The notes beneath the pieces are model-generated. The model was not told the origin of the DNA. It worked only from the letters and a program-made list of their open reading frames with translations, and did no database searches. The translations under genes and the position numbers were made by a program. 64,000 nucleotides of DNA, taken from Buxus sempervirens (taxonomy: Eukaryota; Streptophyta; Magnoliopsida; Buxales; Buxaceae). Within the stretch, counting starts at the first letter, position 1. Every line of letters starts with the position of its first letter. Location: NCBI GenBank assembly GCA_947561395.2, contig OX387187.1, positions 23,107,829 to 23,171,828 on the forward strand. The letters run 5' to 3'. This document shows positions 10,748 through 23,094 of the stretch, one piece after another.

Positions 10748-13532
10748 ATAGGGAGATCTGGAAATTAGGGGGGAAAGGAAGAGGAGAGTTAGTTTTCAAG
10801 AGAACGATATGGATTGCAGTGGTGATCAGAAAGGGGGATCTAATATGATCGTTAGCTCTGTTGAAATAGCAGAGAAATGATCTTATGGCAGCAGCTCCAA
10901 AACGTCCAGGAGCAGAAATTTCAGCCAATTAAATCAAATTTCAGGTAAGATTTGTTTAGTTAGGTTAAAAATTCTTTGAGTTTAGCAGAAAAATTCGATC
11001 CAAGGAGATCTGATCCGGAAGATTAAAATTTCTGCAGTAGGTTCATACGATCAGATTTTGGTGATAATATTGCAAAACTGCAATGGATAACTTGAGGATT
11101 TGATCAGCTCAAATTGCTTCTATGAGGTAAGTAGCACTCCTAATTTTGGTTTAGAATGATTCAATAGAAGTGTAGTATCATATGAGCACATAGATTGCTG
11201 ATTCCCTTGTTTTTGGTTATCAATTGCGCCTAGATCATGGTAGAGTGTTTATATGCTTAAATTAAATTCAATCTCATGTTAAATAACTTTTTAGGGAATT
11301 AGAATCATGTTGGAAGTAATGTGAATGTGAATTATTAGGTCATGGATTTCCGGGTTTTTATGTTAGAGATTGCTGAAATTTTGATGGGAAGAAGGATGGG
11401 CAGCTGATCCATGTTAGTTGGGTTCTATGTATTACTTAAATCCAAATGTGAGTTAAATGTATCTTAGAGTGTTAGAATTATTTTAGAACTAGTTTGAATT
11501 TGAAACAGTAGATCAATCATGGTGGAATTACATTAGCCGTATCATATAATAGTAGAATTGTATGGGGTGCTAAGTGTTGCTGAGGGGCGCCTACCCTCCC
11601 AGCAGCTTACTTATCAGCACTCTTGTAATTGTTTTGAATTTCTACTGTGGGAATTATTTAGGGAATTCATTTAGAAGTTATTAAAGGACTTTTGATGAAT
11701 AGGAGATACTAGAAATGGGATCAGATTGGAGGCTTCAATTAATGAATTTGGGAACCTGTTTAGGTAGGAAATATGTTTAATTAGAGAAGTGAACTTGTGA
11801 TAATATCAACTTTAGTAATTTTTGTCAAGGTGCAGGTTATATTTGGAAATAAGTAGAGACGATTAAGGGGATTGAAGTGGATAATGATATGCTGAATTAG
11901 GATTATAAATTGAATCAATGAATGTAAAGTCAGGTTATGCATAGCCATGGTGTAATGAAATTTCAGAAGTTAGGATATTGAAACTTATTTTGGTGGAGTA
12001 CACATCTAGAGTCTAGTGTAGCTGTAATAGCTGAAATTTTCAGAACTTAAAAGTGGAAATCAATGTGTGGTTTTTAGATGAATCAAAAGTGCTAAGAAAA
12101 GCATTGAGGGCTTATGTTAAGGAAGAGTGATATAAGGGAATTTACTATAGAGGAAGCTATTGTTTGAGTCTAAAATGAGTATTACAAGCTTGAACTTAGT
12201 AGTAGTATTCAACTCTGGTTTTAGCATCCGGAACTGCAAGTCTAGCCTAGAACAACACTTTTATAGAAACTTGACTCTTAAAGGGATTTTATGGAAGTTA
12301 AAGGAAAGAGCTGGTAAATTAAATATAATGGTTAATTTTGGTTATCGGATGGTGTGTTGAGCTTCTGGGAACTATAGAATTTAATACTAAATGGTTGGGT
12401 ATGAGAATGCTTATTTTTAACAAATCAGATCAGATTGGAATAAGAGAGGATGGAGTAAATTACCATGATGAAACTATAAAGGAAACTTTTATAAAATTTC
12501 ATTATTAAGCTAAATTGAGAATAATGCTGGGATTAAAAGGGAATGTAGGAAGTTATTTTGGAATTGAAAGAACTATAAGGCATTACATGTAAAAACTTAT
12601 TATATAGAATAAATTGTGTCAATAATTTTCTAAACCCATGAATACGTTTGAACCTTGAGTATTATCATTGGATTTCATCTCAGATTAGACAGGATTGTCA
12701 TGAGTATGGAATTTTTACATCAAACCGGTTTTATGTGGATTCTACAGGAAAAGGATTTTAATCTGAATAGGGATGATTGGTTTTTCTGGTTTTGAATTGG
12801 TTTTCCTCCATGTACTTGGAGAGACGGATTGAGATGCCCATGTACTTGTGTTGATGCTATACCTCCGTGTAGTCAAGGATGCCCCATGTAATTGGGATGT
12901 TGTTGCCTCTATATACTCAGAGATGCCCCATGCACTTGGGATGATATGATCGTGATTGAGATGAGTTGTGCTTGCTAGATTTCACGGTTGGCTTTAGTTT
13001 TAGATTATAGTGGGCATAGCTTGATATGGATCCATTTAGGAACTAGATAGTGGAAAGGATTGTTCTTTGTTAGTCGTAATACTTTATTCACGCACGCATT
13101 TCCACTGTATCCTCAGTGAGGCCTAATCATATACTTGGCTGGCTGTGTCTATCCCTCATTTTATCATGTACTAGAATTATGATTGGATTAGTACATGCCA
13201 ACCCATCACTGTACTGGGTGGGTTCTTCCGCAATAAGACGATGATTGTGTACTCGGCTTCGCACCTAAGCCGGGAGGTGGCATAGTGGACATTGGCATTA
13301 CCCTTGTTAAAGGCAATCTTATTTTCATGAGTCCTGCTGTGACTTATCGACTGCTAATTTGATGATACAGATTTGATTGTTATACTGGATTATTCCTGTT
13401 ATCTCATACTGATCGATGGTTTACTGTTGGATTACTCGAGTTATTCGGAACTAATGCGTTATTGCTACTGTTGCATGATTTACAACTGTATCATATTTTA
13501 GAACTAATAAACTGTATTTGAGCATGCATGTT

Positions 13533-13584
13533 CTACTTACTGAGATATTTGTATCTCATACCGTTTGTTTTGTTTTGTTTTCAG
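13533..13584 (+). other. Hairpin and 3'-splice-like block of LTR D
   Basis: CTACTTAC at 13533-13540 pairs with GTAAGTAG at 11127-11134. It is followed by hairpin GAGATA-TTTG-TATCTC and a long T/G tract ending TTTTCAG at 13584. Confidence 0.68.
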
Positions 13585-13805
13585 ATCTTGGAAAGGACGA
13601 TATTTCGGGGTAAATATTGAGATCATGTGAGTATCAGATTATAGTTGGTATTATATTTGAGATGGGCTTAGTTGACTCTGATTTTATACATTTATTGTTT
13701 ATTTCATGTTTTCCTTCACTCTGATATAGTGATCCTGTGTGGATAAACTAACCCTTCAAGTACAAGTTACGGCTTTACGACGTAACTCAGATCCGAGGCA
13801 TTACA

Positions 13806-14122
13806 GGGTAGTCAAATAATGGGCTTAAAGAATTAAGAATCCAGAAGACAAGAGTAGAATATTGATATAGGTGTTTTTATTTTCGTCAAATAATAATAGA
13901 TGATATAGTAGAGTTTTAGAGTTAGTTAAGTTGTAGTTGTCTTTCATTTGATTAATTGATGTAATATTAAGATATAGATTCTAATGAATAATTTAAGCTT
14001 CTTAGCACTCTAATAACTCTTAATTCTTAATCTTATCTTTTGAGCTGATTGTGATGTACCACAAATTAATGCCTTGATTTGAGTCATGAAAAAACAATAT
14101 GACCCGGATTTGGGGCATTACA
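13806..14122 (+). mobile_element. LTR copy C, 3' tail
   Basis: It begins with the right copy of the 60-bp direct repeat and ends TGGGGCATTACA at 14122, a standard terminus for this LTR group. It reads as the remainder of LTR C after segment D. Confidence 0.65.
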
Positions 14123-15880
14123 ATTGTGAAGAAATTTGGTCAAAGATCTTTGCCCGTTTGGCCGGCTAGAAAGCCCTTTTGCTATCTCAAGCTGGATGGT
14201 TGGTCCTTATTAAATCAGTCATCTCCTCATGGCCAATTCATATGATGAACTGTTTTATGTTGCCACGTGACACATTGGTAAAGCTAGATAAACTTGATAG
14301 AGCCTTCTTCTAGAGAAAAGGTAAAGAGGATCAACAAGTGCACACCATCTACTGGAAGCGTTTAACTTTGCCAAAAAGAAATGGTGGTCTAATAGAGCTT
14401 TAATTATGAAGGTAGCTTGAAACCTAGCAATTGATAAAAAGGGGCTTGTGGATTCAATTTATGAAATACTCCTATTTTCCTAATTGTAATTTCCAAGAGG
14501 CTATCTTTCAAAACACCCATTCCTATGGGTGGACGGTTACTGATGGTAAAAATATTGACATATTCCAAGATAGATGGGTGGCAAGTTTGGAGACACTGCT
14601 AGAGGTCCAGAATAATCATGCAAGCTTCAATCTTCAGAAGGTGAGTCAACTGATCAACCCGCAATAGGTTAGTGGGATTATCAAGTAATTCAAACGTTTT
14701 GGGAAGGTATGACTCTCCAGAAAATCCTTTCCATACAAATCTCTTATACATTGGGAAATGATAGGAAACATTGGGTGTTCACTTCTTTTGGTAACTTCTC
14801 GGTCTCTTCAGCTTATCGCTTTCTTATGGGCCCTCAAGTGCAGAACCAAAACTCAACATGGTTGAAATGTTGGCACATGAAATGCGAAGTTCGCATAAAC
14901 TTCTTTTTGAGGAAATGTTTATCAGGCAGTTTGCCTACTGGTGACTTGTTACCATATAGGATTTCAAATATTGACAATGTCTGTGTCTTTATAAAAATGA
15001 ACAAGAAACTTTGGAGCATCTATAGATGAAATGCTCCTTCTCAAGGGCGGTTTGGTTTAAGACTATGGGAGGAATTCTTCAATCCTTGGAACCTCAAGCC
15101 TCTTTCTTCTAGTGGTTTTGCTACTTATACTCCTTAAACATGCCAAACAAAGACATTTCTAAACTGGATTTTCTCTCCCAGGTTGCTTGCTTTGGCTGGC
15201 AATGTGGAGAAGCCGAATTCAAATTCTGTTTCAATGAGTCATACCTTCAGTTGCAGAAACTTGCAAAGAGATCCATCTTCCTCAACATGATTCTAAGCTG
15301 CTGATTTCAAGTGCATTGCCCCATCCTTCCCAATCCAGCCCTCAAGAAGTTAAATGGAAGTTTCCAGCCTCTCCTTTCATCAAGTTTAACTTTGATGGAG
15401 CCTATAAGAGTACACAACAAAGAGCAGCTGGTGGTGCTATCTTTAGTGACTGCTAGGGTCGTTTCCAAAGAGGTTTTACATTTGAAACTTGTGCTTCTTC
15501 GGCTATTGTTGCTGAAGGATTAGCTATTTTGGAAGGTATCAAGATGGCAGCAGTGTAAAAATTCTCACATATTGTCATTGAGGGAGACTCCCTTGCTATT
15601 ATTCATCTTCTCCAAAATTCAGAATCTAATGTACTATGGAGTTTATTGGGTATCTTATCTCAAGTTCGGGATTTATGTTCCTTCTTTACCTCCATTTAGT
15701 TCCACATACTTTTAGAGAAGGGAATCGCGTTGTTGATTGTTTGGTAAACTTTGCCATTGATAGATTTTCCGCTTCTTGGATTTCTTCTCCTCCTACTGCT
15801 ATTTCGTTATTGTTGCTAAAGGATGCTACGGATTGTATTTTCTTAAGACATTAATATATTTCCGTTTCCTTACCAAACAA
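14123..15880 (+). pseudogene. L1-type LINE ORF2, 3' half, degenerate
   Basis: The plus strand encodes, with many stops and frameshifts, the end of a plant L1 ORF2. First comes the RT thumb-side block (KLAGWKALLLSQAGW and LIKSVISSWPIH near 14160-14250), then a zinc-binding RT-associated region (14700-15030), then an RNase H-like domain starting KFNFDGAYKS near 15385 with AEGLAILEGIK and VIEGDSLAIIHLL, and a tail REGNRVVDCLVNFA (15718). The 5' half, endonuclease and catalytic RT are missing; LTR C abuts on the left. Confidence 0.85.
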
Positions 15881-15884
15881 AAAA

Positions 15885-16955
15885 GAAGATAAGGTTTGGA
15901 AAACAGTGCGAAAAATCCCATGCCCGCAAAAAGTACATTTCTTTTTGTGGAAGTGTATTTACAATGGTATTAGTACAAATGACAAACTAAGTAGATGTAT
16001 TTAGCTTAAAATTGAAAATGGCCATCTCTGCCAACAATGCTAAGAGTCAAATGTCCACCTATTCACTGAATGCATATTTTACAAGGGTTTGCATGGTTTG
16101 TGACAATGGGTGGTCACCTGGATGGTAGAGGGAACTCCCAAAGCATCAAAGAATGGATTACTCAAGACCTTAATATAGCTGAGGAGAAGTTGATCAATAA
16201 CAAGACAATGAATGTAGTTGCCATAGCCAACCTATGCTGGGCAATTTGGAGAACAAGAAACAAGGTAGTCTTTGAATGTGCTAAACCTTATATAAATCTA
16301 ACTATCTTTTTATTTAATGTATTGTAGTATAACTCTATTGTTATCATTGAATAGGAAGAAAAACAAAAGACAGCTATAAAGGAACAAGCATTAATACACT
16401 GGGTTAAGCAAAATGCAAACTAGCTAAAGGTCAATGTAAATGGTGTGACAAGAGGCACGCGTAGAGATGCTTGTTTGGGGGTAATATGCGGAGACAAAGC
16501 TAGTATATTCAAATGCACAGTTGTTTTTATGGGGGGGAATATAATAGAATTGGTGACTAAGGCTAAAGCCCTACTGGTAGGAATTAAGATGGTGTAGCAA
16601 ATTATTCAAAACCTAAGAGCTACAAGGGTAATTATTTAGACTAATTCAAGGGCTAAATTGGATCTAGTTCATAAAGCCATAGTGGATATTCCTTGGACTA
16701 TTAGTGGTGATCTACAGGAGGCAAACTAGTTGATCAAATTTTGCCAAATATTAGTATTATGAACATCTACAAAGAGGCAAACTCAGTAACAAACAATCTA
16801 GCAAACTTTGCACCTGATTACTTTCCCTGTTATTGTGTTAAAACCCACTCAGTTTTCTGAATGATGTTTTGATATATGATTACATCAGGAGAACATACAT
16901 AAGGTTTATTTCACAGGACTCTTAGTATGTTATATTCTATTTTTCAAAAAAAAAA
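15885..16955 (+). pseudogene. Second LINE 3' fragment with poly(A)
   Basis: It starts with the zinc-binding RT-associated motif VWKTVRKIPCPQKVHFFLWK near 15892, distinct from the preceding copy. It continues through CQQC and HLFTEC blocks and a decayed RNase H-like region (near 16430-16800), and ends in a run of ten A at 16946-16955. Many stops are present. It is a separate, strongly 5'-truncated insertion next to the previous fragment. Confidence 0.8.
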
Positions 16956-17327
16956 GGGCAATTTTTCAACAAAATTTCATTCAATTAATCATGAGAGCCT
17001 TGATCTCACAATCAGGCATCATGTTTAAATTTTAAATTAAATAAAATATTCCCTCACAAGGAATTTTATACGTATTTAACACAAAACATGTCAAAAACAT
17101 ATACACAAGGATGTCTAAGGCACAAGTAAAAGCAACCTATATTACTCAACTAGTGTTAGGCTGCATAGCGAATTTTCTTCTAATAGGGTCTAACTAGGGT
17201 TCCATGAATGTAGAATTGTCTGAGCTGCATGCACCTTCAAATTATAAGGGTATATCATCTACCATCCTTTAAAATTGCAATGCACAATTATCTCTTGCGG
17301 TCAAAGATCACAATTCGATAACCCTAG
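16956..17327. other. Spacer without recognised features
   Basis: AT-rich sequence with no ORF of note, no terminal repeat and no RNA gene that I recognise. Confidence 0.4.
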
Positions 17328-17714
17328 TAGGTATGGCAACAAGGCGGATTTTGGCAAACCCAAATCCATCCCTATTAGTTTAGTCAATACTAAAACCTAA
17401 CCCGTCCCTATCAGGTTCATAACAAGACAGATTAGGTTGACCTGGTTTTAGCTAAGAATATATTTAAAAAACAATATTATTTAAATATAATATATAAATT
17501 AATAATATATTTATTAATATACAGTTTTATATACAATACATATGAAAATAATATTTAAAATGTATAAAAGTAATATTTTAATAGATTAAGATCAAGATTT
17601 GAGTTGGTTGGTTTGAACACAAACTCGCACCTATTCTCTAACCTGATTTGGACAATACCAAACCCTAACCATTAGGAGTGAGGTGGGCAGTTACCCATCC
17701 CATTTCCATCCCTA
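17328..17714. mobile_element. hAT-like MITE, 387 bp
   Basis: The left end TAGGTATGGCAAC and the right end, read inward on the other strand as TAGGGATGGAAATGGG, are imperfect terminal inverted repeats of the TAGGGGTGGCA type known in plant hAT elements. The 8-bp flanks AACCCTAG and AACCTAGG are near-identical, as expected of a worn hAT TSD. The inside is AT-rich and non-coding. Confidence 0.6.
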
Positions 17715-19605
17715 AACCTAGGTCACTTGTCATAGCTTGCTGCATGCCAATTCACAAGGAGGTAGGGTTGGAGAAGCAGTGATTAAAGGTTACTTGTTCC
17801 ACTATGTCCCAGGGTTCGAATTGGATTTAGACCCACTGTTCCCCATTATTTCTATTGCATTTAGATCCTCTATCAATGAACTAATACAATATGGGATGAC
17901 AATGTCTACTATTTCCTCCTGCAGTAGTAGAAAATATTGTTTTAGTGAAATGGCATCACGTACAGCATCTTACCTTTGGTGTGTGTGCGCACCTAAACCT
18001 GGCCTAGATCGCACACCGGGCGCACTTTTCGTGCGTGCCTCGGGACTTTCAGAGTCGCCACTGCCTGAGAGTGCAGGCAGACACGGTTTTGCCCTAATCG
18101 GGTCTAAGTCTGGTCTGCGGCTTTTCAGAGTTCTAGCTAAATCCTCGGTTACAATCCGGGGAAGTCCTAAAGACACCCCGGTCCGCCCCGTTGGTTTGAC
18201 GGGTCCCTCGGGTCTCCCTGGTTTTTTGAGTCAAATTCACCCTTCCTAGACCAGCATGCTGCTTATTGGGTCTGGTGGGGCCCTTTGGAGGTGTGGGTCC
18301 CTTTTATTTGATTTTATCTTTTTATTGATTTAAGTGGAGTGGGTCGGACCCGGGTCCCGTTGGAAGAACCGTGGGCTGCCATGGTTGGGCCTAGGGCCCA
18401 GTTGGGTTATTGGGTAACCCATTTGGTTATTTACTTATTTACATATTTCATGGGCTTAATGGGCTTGGATTTAGCCCATTAGCCAAGAGTCAAGTGGTCT
18501 TGGGCCTGTTTATTCAAAACAAGCCTAGTATGGACCAGTCAAAAGTGGGCCCCACAAGTGGGCCAAAGGGATCTTGATGGGCCTATCTAGGCCCAAAGTC
18601 CAAAAATGGGCTTAAGATAGCCCAAGTGGTTTAAGGGAATGGTTTAGACCGGATCAGGTCCAACCGGGCCGAGAAATTACATTTTTTAAGTTACATTTAT
18701 ATTGGACCGTGTTTTCTATACGGTCCATTGTCGCCCGTAGATGAAATCCGGTTCACCTTGCCCGTGGAGTAAACACGGTCCAGACGGGACCGTTCTGAGT
18801 TTACGGGCTCCTTCAGCTTTACATTTTGGCCGCCGATTCTGCTTGGGATCTGTTCTGCGGCCTTCTCAGGTATTCTGGCAGCTTCTGTTGGTTTCTTCAG
18901 ATCCTCCAGATGCTTCCTTGGTCACATTTGGCTTTCAAAGCCAACTTTCTTCTCTTTTTCTATTCTTTGGATCTTGTGCTTCTTTTTCCCCTTTCTTATT
19001 TGTTCAACCAACCACAATCCTCATTCAAGAAAGGAGGGGGGATATTACAAAAATTCGTGCATCTTCAAGTCATGTTAAAGAATAAAATGGGTCATTAAAT
19101 TTGTTAATTTAAGCATCCTTTAGACACTTTCTTCCTCCTTTCTCTCTCTTTTTATTTTTTTATAATGACCATCTTCCTGAAGTTGATCTCTCATGTCATT
19201 CAAAAACAACAATGGGATTAGTGGTTATAAGAACAAAATATAAGAAAGAAACTTGAAGAAACATTGAAATCAATAATGTTATATCATAAAATTTAACATA
19301 CTTACAATATGGTTTTTGTGAGTGATGAATTCTCCAGTGAATTTGACAGCGCTTCCGCGTCCTCCAAATTTTGTTAGGACGAAATGGGAAGAGCTTGGTT
19401 AAGGTGGATGGGTTTAAGGCCAAATTAAAGTGGATTTGGGCATGGTTTTTGGGGTAATCTTAGAGCATAGGGGTAGTTTGGGTATAAAAAGAGGTTTAGG
19501 TTTTGGAAGGGCAGTAATTGGGCAGGGTTTGGTCGTGGTAACAGCAAGGGAGAGAGAGAGTGAAGGCCTGGGAGAAGGCTTCTTCAAATGAGGGGGTGGC
19601 CTCTC

Positions 19606-19613
19606 TATTTATA
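19606..19613 (-). promoter_or_regulatory. TATA box of solo LTR E
   Basis: On the minus strand it reads GCCTATAAATAGAGAGG, identical in context to the TATA box of LTR M (61373-61380). Confidence 0.65.
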
Positions 19614-19627
19614 GGCAAAAATCCCGT

Positions 19628-19841
19628 GCCCGTATTTGAAGTACGGGCATGTCTTGCCCGTAATTTAAATACGAGCGTGCCTTGCCCGTAATTCAAATAC
19701 GGGCGAAAAACGCACATTTGCAAATCTCGCGAATCAGCCGTACGGGACGCGTGTCCCGCCGTACAGCGACGCGTGTCTGCTTAGAGAATCTTGCCGGTAT
19801 TTCAAATACGGGCATGCCCTGCACGTAATTCAAATACGGTC
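19628..19841. repeat. 28-bp-period palindromic repeats upstream of TATA (LTR E)
   Basis: Five imperfect palindromes GCCCGTA...TACGGGC start at 19628, 19656, 19684, 19793 and 19821. The spacing is 28 bp within each group. They lie just upstream of the TATA box on the minus strand. Confidence 0.85.
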
Positions 19842-20417
19842 CAGCACGTTTTTAAAATGTTTGGATTTCAAACCTTTATTCAACTTGGTTTTTTGCAAGA
19901 TTCTTATTCGATTTTTCGATTATTTTATTAAAAAAGCGAGATTCTCTTTATTAAAATATTATTAAACACATTTATCTTATTTATTTTATTGGTTTATTCC
20001 ATTTTTGCTCCCTTTTTTGCCACATGGGCAGTTTTTCTGAAACTTCAACTGCTCATAACTTCTTCATCCGGTGTCCGATTTCAGCAAACTTAGTGTCGTT
20101 GGAACCGGTCCGGAACCACCTGTCCACTGGGGTCAAGTTTGGCAGCTGAATTGGGGTCGAGCAAAAAGTCAACTTTCTGCTCCCCAAAAGTTTGACCAGC
20201 TTATATCTTTCTCATCTGGACTCTGATTCCAGCAAATTCAGTTGCGATGGAATCGTGTCGAAATGCTCTTTTCAATGAAATGAAGTTTGATGGCCAAATT
20301 TACTTGAATCAAAAAGTCAATTTTTGACCCCTTCAGGGTTTGACTTTTGACGTTTCATTTTTCTTTATTTTGGGGGGTGCAAAAATCAGGTGCTAATAGT
20401 GTGTTTTTGCTAAGAAA

Positions 20418-22814
20418 TGTCACGACCCGGAACCAAGTCTGCCCCTCCAAGGCACAACCCGTCCCAGACCGTGGCAAGTGGGCCAATACTCATGAAAAAA
20501 TACGACGGATTTTAAAACTTTTCTGTACAAGTGCAGGTGCAACAGTTTATACGTGTGCATATCAAAAGTGTGTTCTATATATAAAAGAAATGCATTAATA
20601 CACAAGAGTTAGTTACAAAAGACGGGTTACTATATCACTCCTCTCAAAGTACAAGGCTACAATCCAAAACTATACATGTATTTCAAAATAAAAGCCTAAG
20701 GCCTACAAAAGTCCTCTCAATACCCAAGGCTTTCTCTTTGCCTCTATCCCCCAGCCCGGTCATTCACACCGGACGTCGATGGATCTGAAAAATAAGAAGT
20801 AAAGCAACTGTGAGACGAATTTCTCAGTAAGCAACACATGCATGCATGAGAAAACACAATTTATGCATATATCAATCGGTTAAATCATGATATGCAGTTT
20901 ATTTGAAATTATAATCAATAATCACAGTTCAGTGCCATACAAATTGGTGCATGCTTGTGCATTAGTGTACAGTTAATGCATTTAATACAATCTTTCATCC
21001 AATCTCACAATTGGTCATACAGGTAATTTGGTATCATACTATACATCATCAATATTTCTCATCTAGCTTCACCGATTACATGCGGTGGCTAGGCATCTAC
21101 GCCGATCTTACGTGACGTAGGCATCTAATACTCTAGTTACATATGTCGTATGAGTATCCATAGATGATTACTCAATAATACTTAAGGTGGTATCACAATA
21201 CCGTTGAAAACATCAATCACAATTATTCATCTAGCTTCACCGTCTACACATGGTGGCTAGGTATCAATTACACATCCATTGCTGTCTACACATAGCCAAT
21301 GGGCATCGGCCACCGAATACACAAGGTGCCGGAATGATACTCATCCATTGCTAATTACACATAGCGAAGCATCGGCCACCGAATTCACATGGTGTTGGAA
21401 TAATGCGGTATAACACGAACAGTAACAATGGCCCTTGGCCATGGCGTATGTGTATAAACAATCCTACTTGTATAACACGAACAATGGTGAGGTTACGTTC
21501 AATACCATGTGCATCATGCACTAAGGCTTGCCGGATCTCAAGGGTAGCCTTTGGCCTTACCCGAGTCATTCTTGGGCCAAGCCCTTATTCATTACTCATG
21601 GATTCTGGGTCACTGCCCTCCATTCACTATCAATAACCTTGGGCCACTACGAGTGCCCTTTCATTCACTATCAACAACCTTGGACCACTACGGGTGCCCT
21701 CACTATAAGGGTCAAGGGAAAAGAGTTGGCTTTTCCAGAAATTCCACCTTTCGGGTCTCATTCAGGCAACCTATGCCTTAATTCTTTGATACTTGCACAA
21801 CTGGGTCTTGGATCTTGATTTCTACTTCTAAAGGTCAATTGAGAGGTGTTTGAAGTGGTGGAAACAAGTTATCCTAATCCTATAGTTCTCTGGGACAGAA
21901 ACCCCTTTGTGAGACCTTCCCTGGTAACACGTACCAAAAGACCTTGGTACTTGGAATTTCGAGATACTACCACTTGGAACACTTCCTTTACTTGAAATTC
22001 TAGCTTATACATTTGTCAGATTTGAATACAAACCATCGGTGGTCAATCTGGGCTGAAATCCTCTTTTCAGAACTTTTCTTACATTTCATGACTCTACTTG
22101 GCAATCTATGCCTCAATACTCTCGAGACTTGTGCAACTTGGGTTTGGTTCTTGTATTCAACTTCCATAGGTTATTTGAAAGGTATTTGAAGTGGCGGAAT
22201 CACTCTATCCCACTTCTATAAAAGTCTGGAACAAAATTCTCTCTATGAGACCTATTTCAGCAAAACGTACCCAAATTCTTTTCTATTTGCAATTTGGTGT
22301 GAACTCCAGTTGGAACACCTCCTAAACACTTAACTCTCACTTATACATGGGTTGGAATTGAATGAAAGCAAATGGTAATTCATTTTGCGCTCAAAACTCA
22401 AGATTTGGGAAAACAGGGCAGGGTGCTCTATAGGTCGCTCGAGCCTGCTTCGAGCGGCCATAATTTAACTCTCGGGTTCTTCTGTTGAAACAAGGCGCTA
22501 GAACAGTCACTCGAGCGATGCTCGAGTGGCCATGACTCAAAACTCTATCTAAGGCCACTTAAAACTGCTGCCTGCTGGGTTTTCTCAGCAGCTCGCGAAA
22601 TCCGATTTTCGGGGATTTAGGGTTTTTCTCAAATCTCACTTGTTTAGGGTGTTTTTGGGCTCTAATTTGCTCCTAGCATGTGTAGTTATCTACTACTAAC
22701 AAAACCAACAAGAAAAATCCCCTCTATTTACACAAATAAGCATTTTCATACTCAAACTGTAACATTTATATCTCATGCACGAAAATGGCCGAAATTTGAA
22801 ATATGGGGAGGGGT
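20418..22814 (-). mobile_element. LTR copy H, 3' part (minus strand)
   Basis: It begins TGTCACGACCCGG, the complement of a CCGGGTCGTGACA terminus, and continues beyond insertion I at 28523-29113. It has the hairpin block (20785-20837), a tandem module with words such as CACCGAATACACA (21060-21700), and CTCGAGCG words at 22430-22530. Its right terminus is GAGGTTTCACA at 29113. The flanks (AGAAA and AAAAT) do not form a clean TSD. Net length is about 3.0 kb. Confidence 0.8.
20785..20837 (-). other. Hairpin and 3'-splice-like block of LTR H
   Basis: On the minus strand GTGTTGCTTAC (20837-20827) pairs perfectly over 11 bases with GTAAGCAACAC at 28534-28524. It is followed by hairpin GAGA-loop-TCTC and a T-rich tract ending TTTTTCAG at 20785. 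Confidence 0.7.
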
Positions 22815-23087
22815 TGTAAAACCCCAGTTTTTAGTAAGAATTTAATTAAAAGATTAACTAGTAGATTTAATTAAATTAATTGTGAGTAGAGATTTCGGCC
22901 ATTAGGTAGCAAAGAATAAATTGAAATTTTATTAAGTAAGTGAGTATTTAATTTGTAGTGATTAGAAATTAATAAACAAATATTTTATGTTATCCTCAAC
23001 TTTAGGGAAGGGTAAATATGAGATTTCGATGGTTAAGTTAAGGTGAGTAATAAATCCATTAGGTTAAGGGAAGAGGGTTTCGAGGCT

Positions 23088-23094
23088 TATAAAT
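23088..23094 (+). promoter_or_regulatory. TATA box of LTR I
   Basis: TATAAAT lies about 170 bp upstream of the splice-like GTGAGTAG motif, in the same relative place as in copies C and K. Confidence 0.45.

Larger units (their letters stand above)
10436..13805 (+). mobile_element. LTR copy D, 5'-truncated
   Basis: A plus-strand LTR lacks a TG start but ends GAGGCATTACA at 13805. Its first part resembles U3 sequence found well inside LTR J (for example the GGAAATTGGTGGAG context), so perhaps 150-200 bp of the 5' end are missing. It has a GT-type splice-like motif GAG/GTAAGTAGCA (11127), a GC-rich module (11560-11610), ATGGATCCAT (13026), a module with CCATGTACTTG words (12830-12960) and the hairpin block at 13533-13584. 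Confidence 0.75.
17984..20398 (-). mobile_element. Solo LTR E, 2.4 kb, minus strand
   Basis: Termini on the plus strand are TGTGCGCACC and GGTGCTAATA, flanked by a perfect GTGTG at 17979-17983 and 20399-20403. On the minus strand it starts TATTAGCACC (TG changed to TA) and matches the first kilobase of LTR M at 60731. It contains two copies of a module of about 145 bp with GTTGACTTTYTG, imperfect 21-bp palindromes GCCCGTA...TACGGGC, a TATA box at 19613-19606, and a GTAAGTAT splice-like motif near 19310. The ORFs at 17737-18249 and 18741-19098 are chance frames in it. Confidence 0.9.

Noticed and set aside
17737..18249. 170-codon plus-strand ORF
   Set aside because: It crosses the left border of solo LTR E and lies mostly in GC-rich LTR sequence with no protein-family block.
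21351..21818. Overlapping ORFs on both strands in LTR H
   Set aside because: They lie in the short-tandem-repeat module of the LTR and read through repeated phrases.
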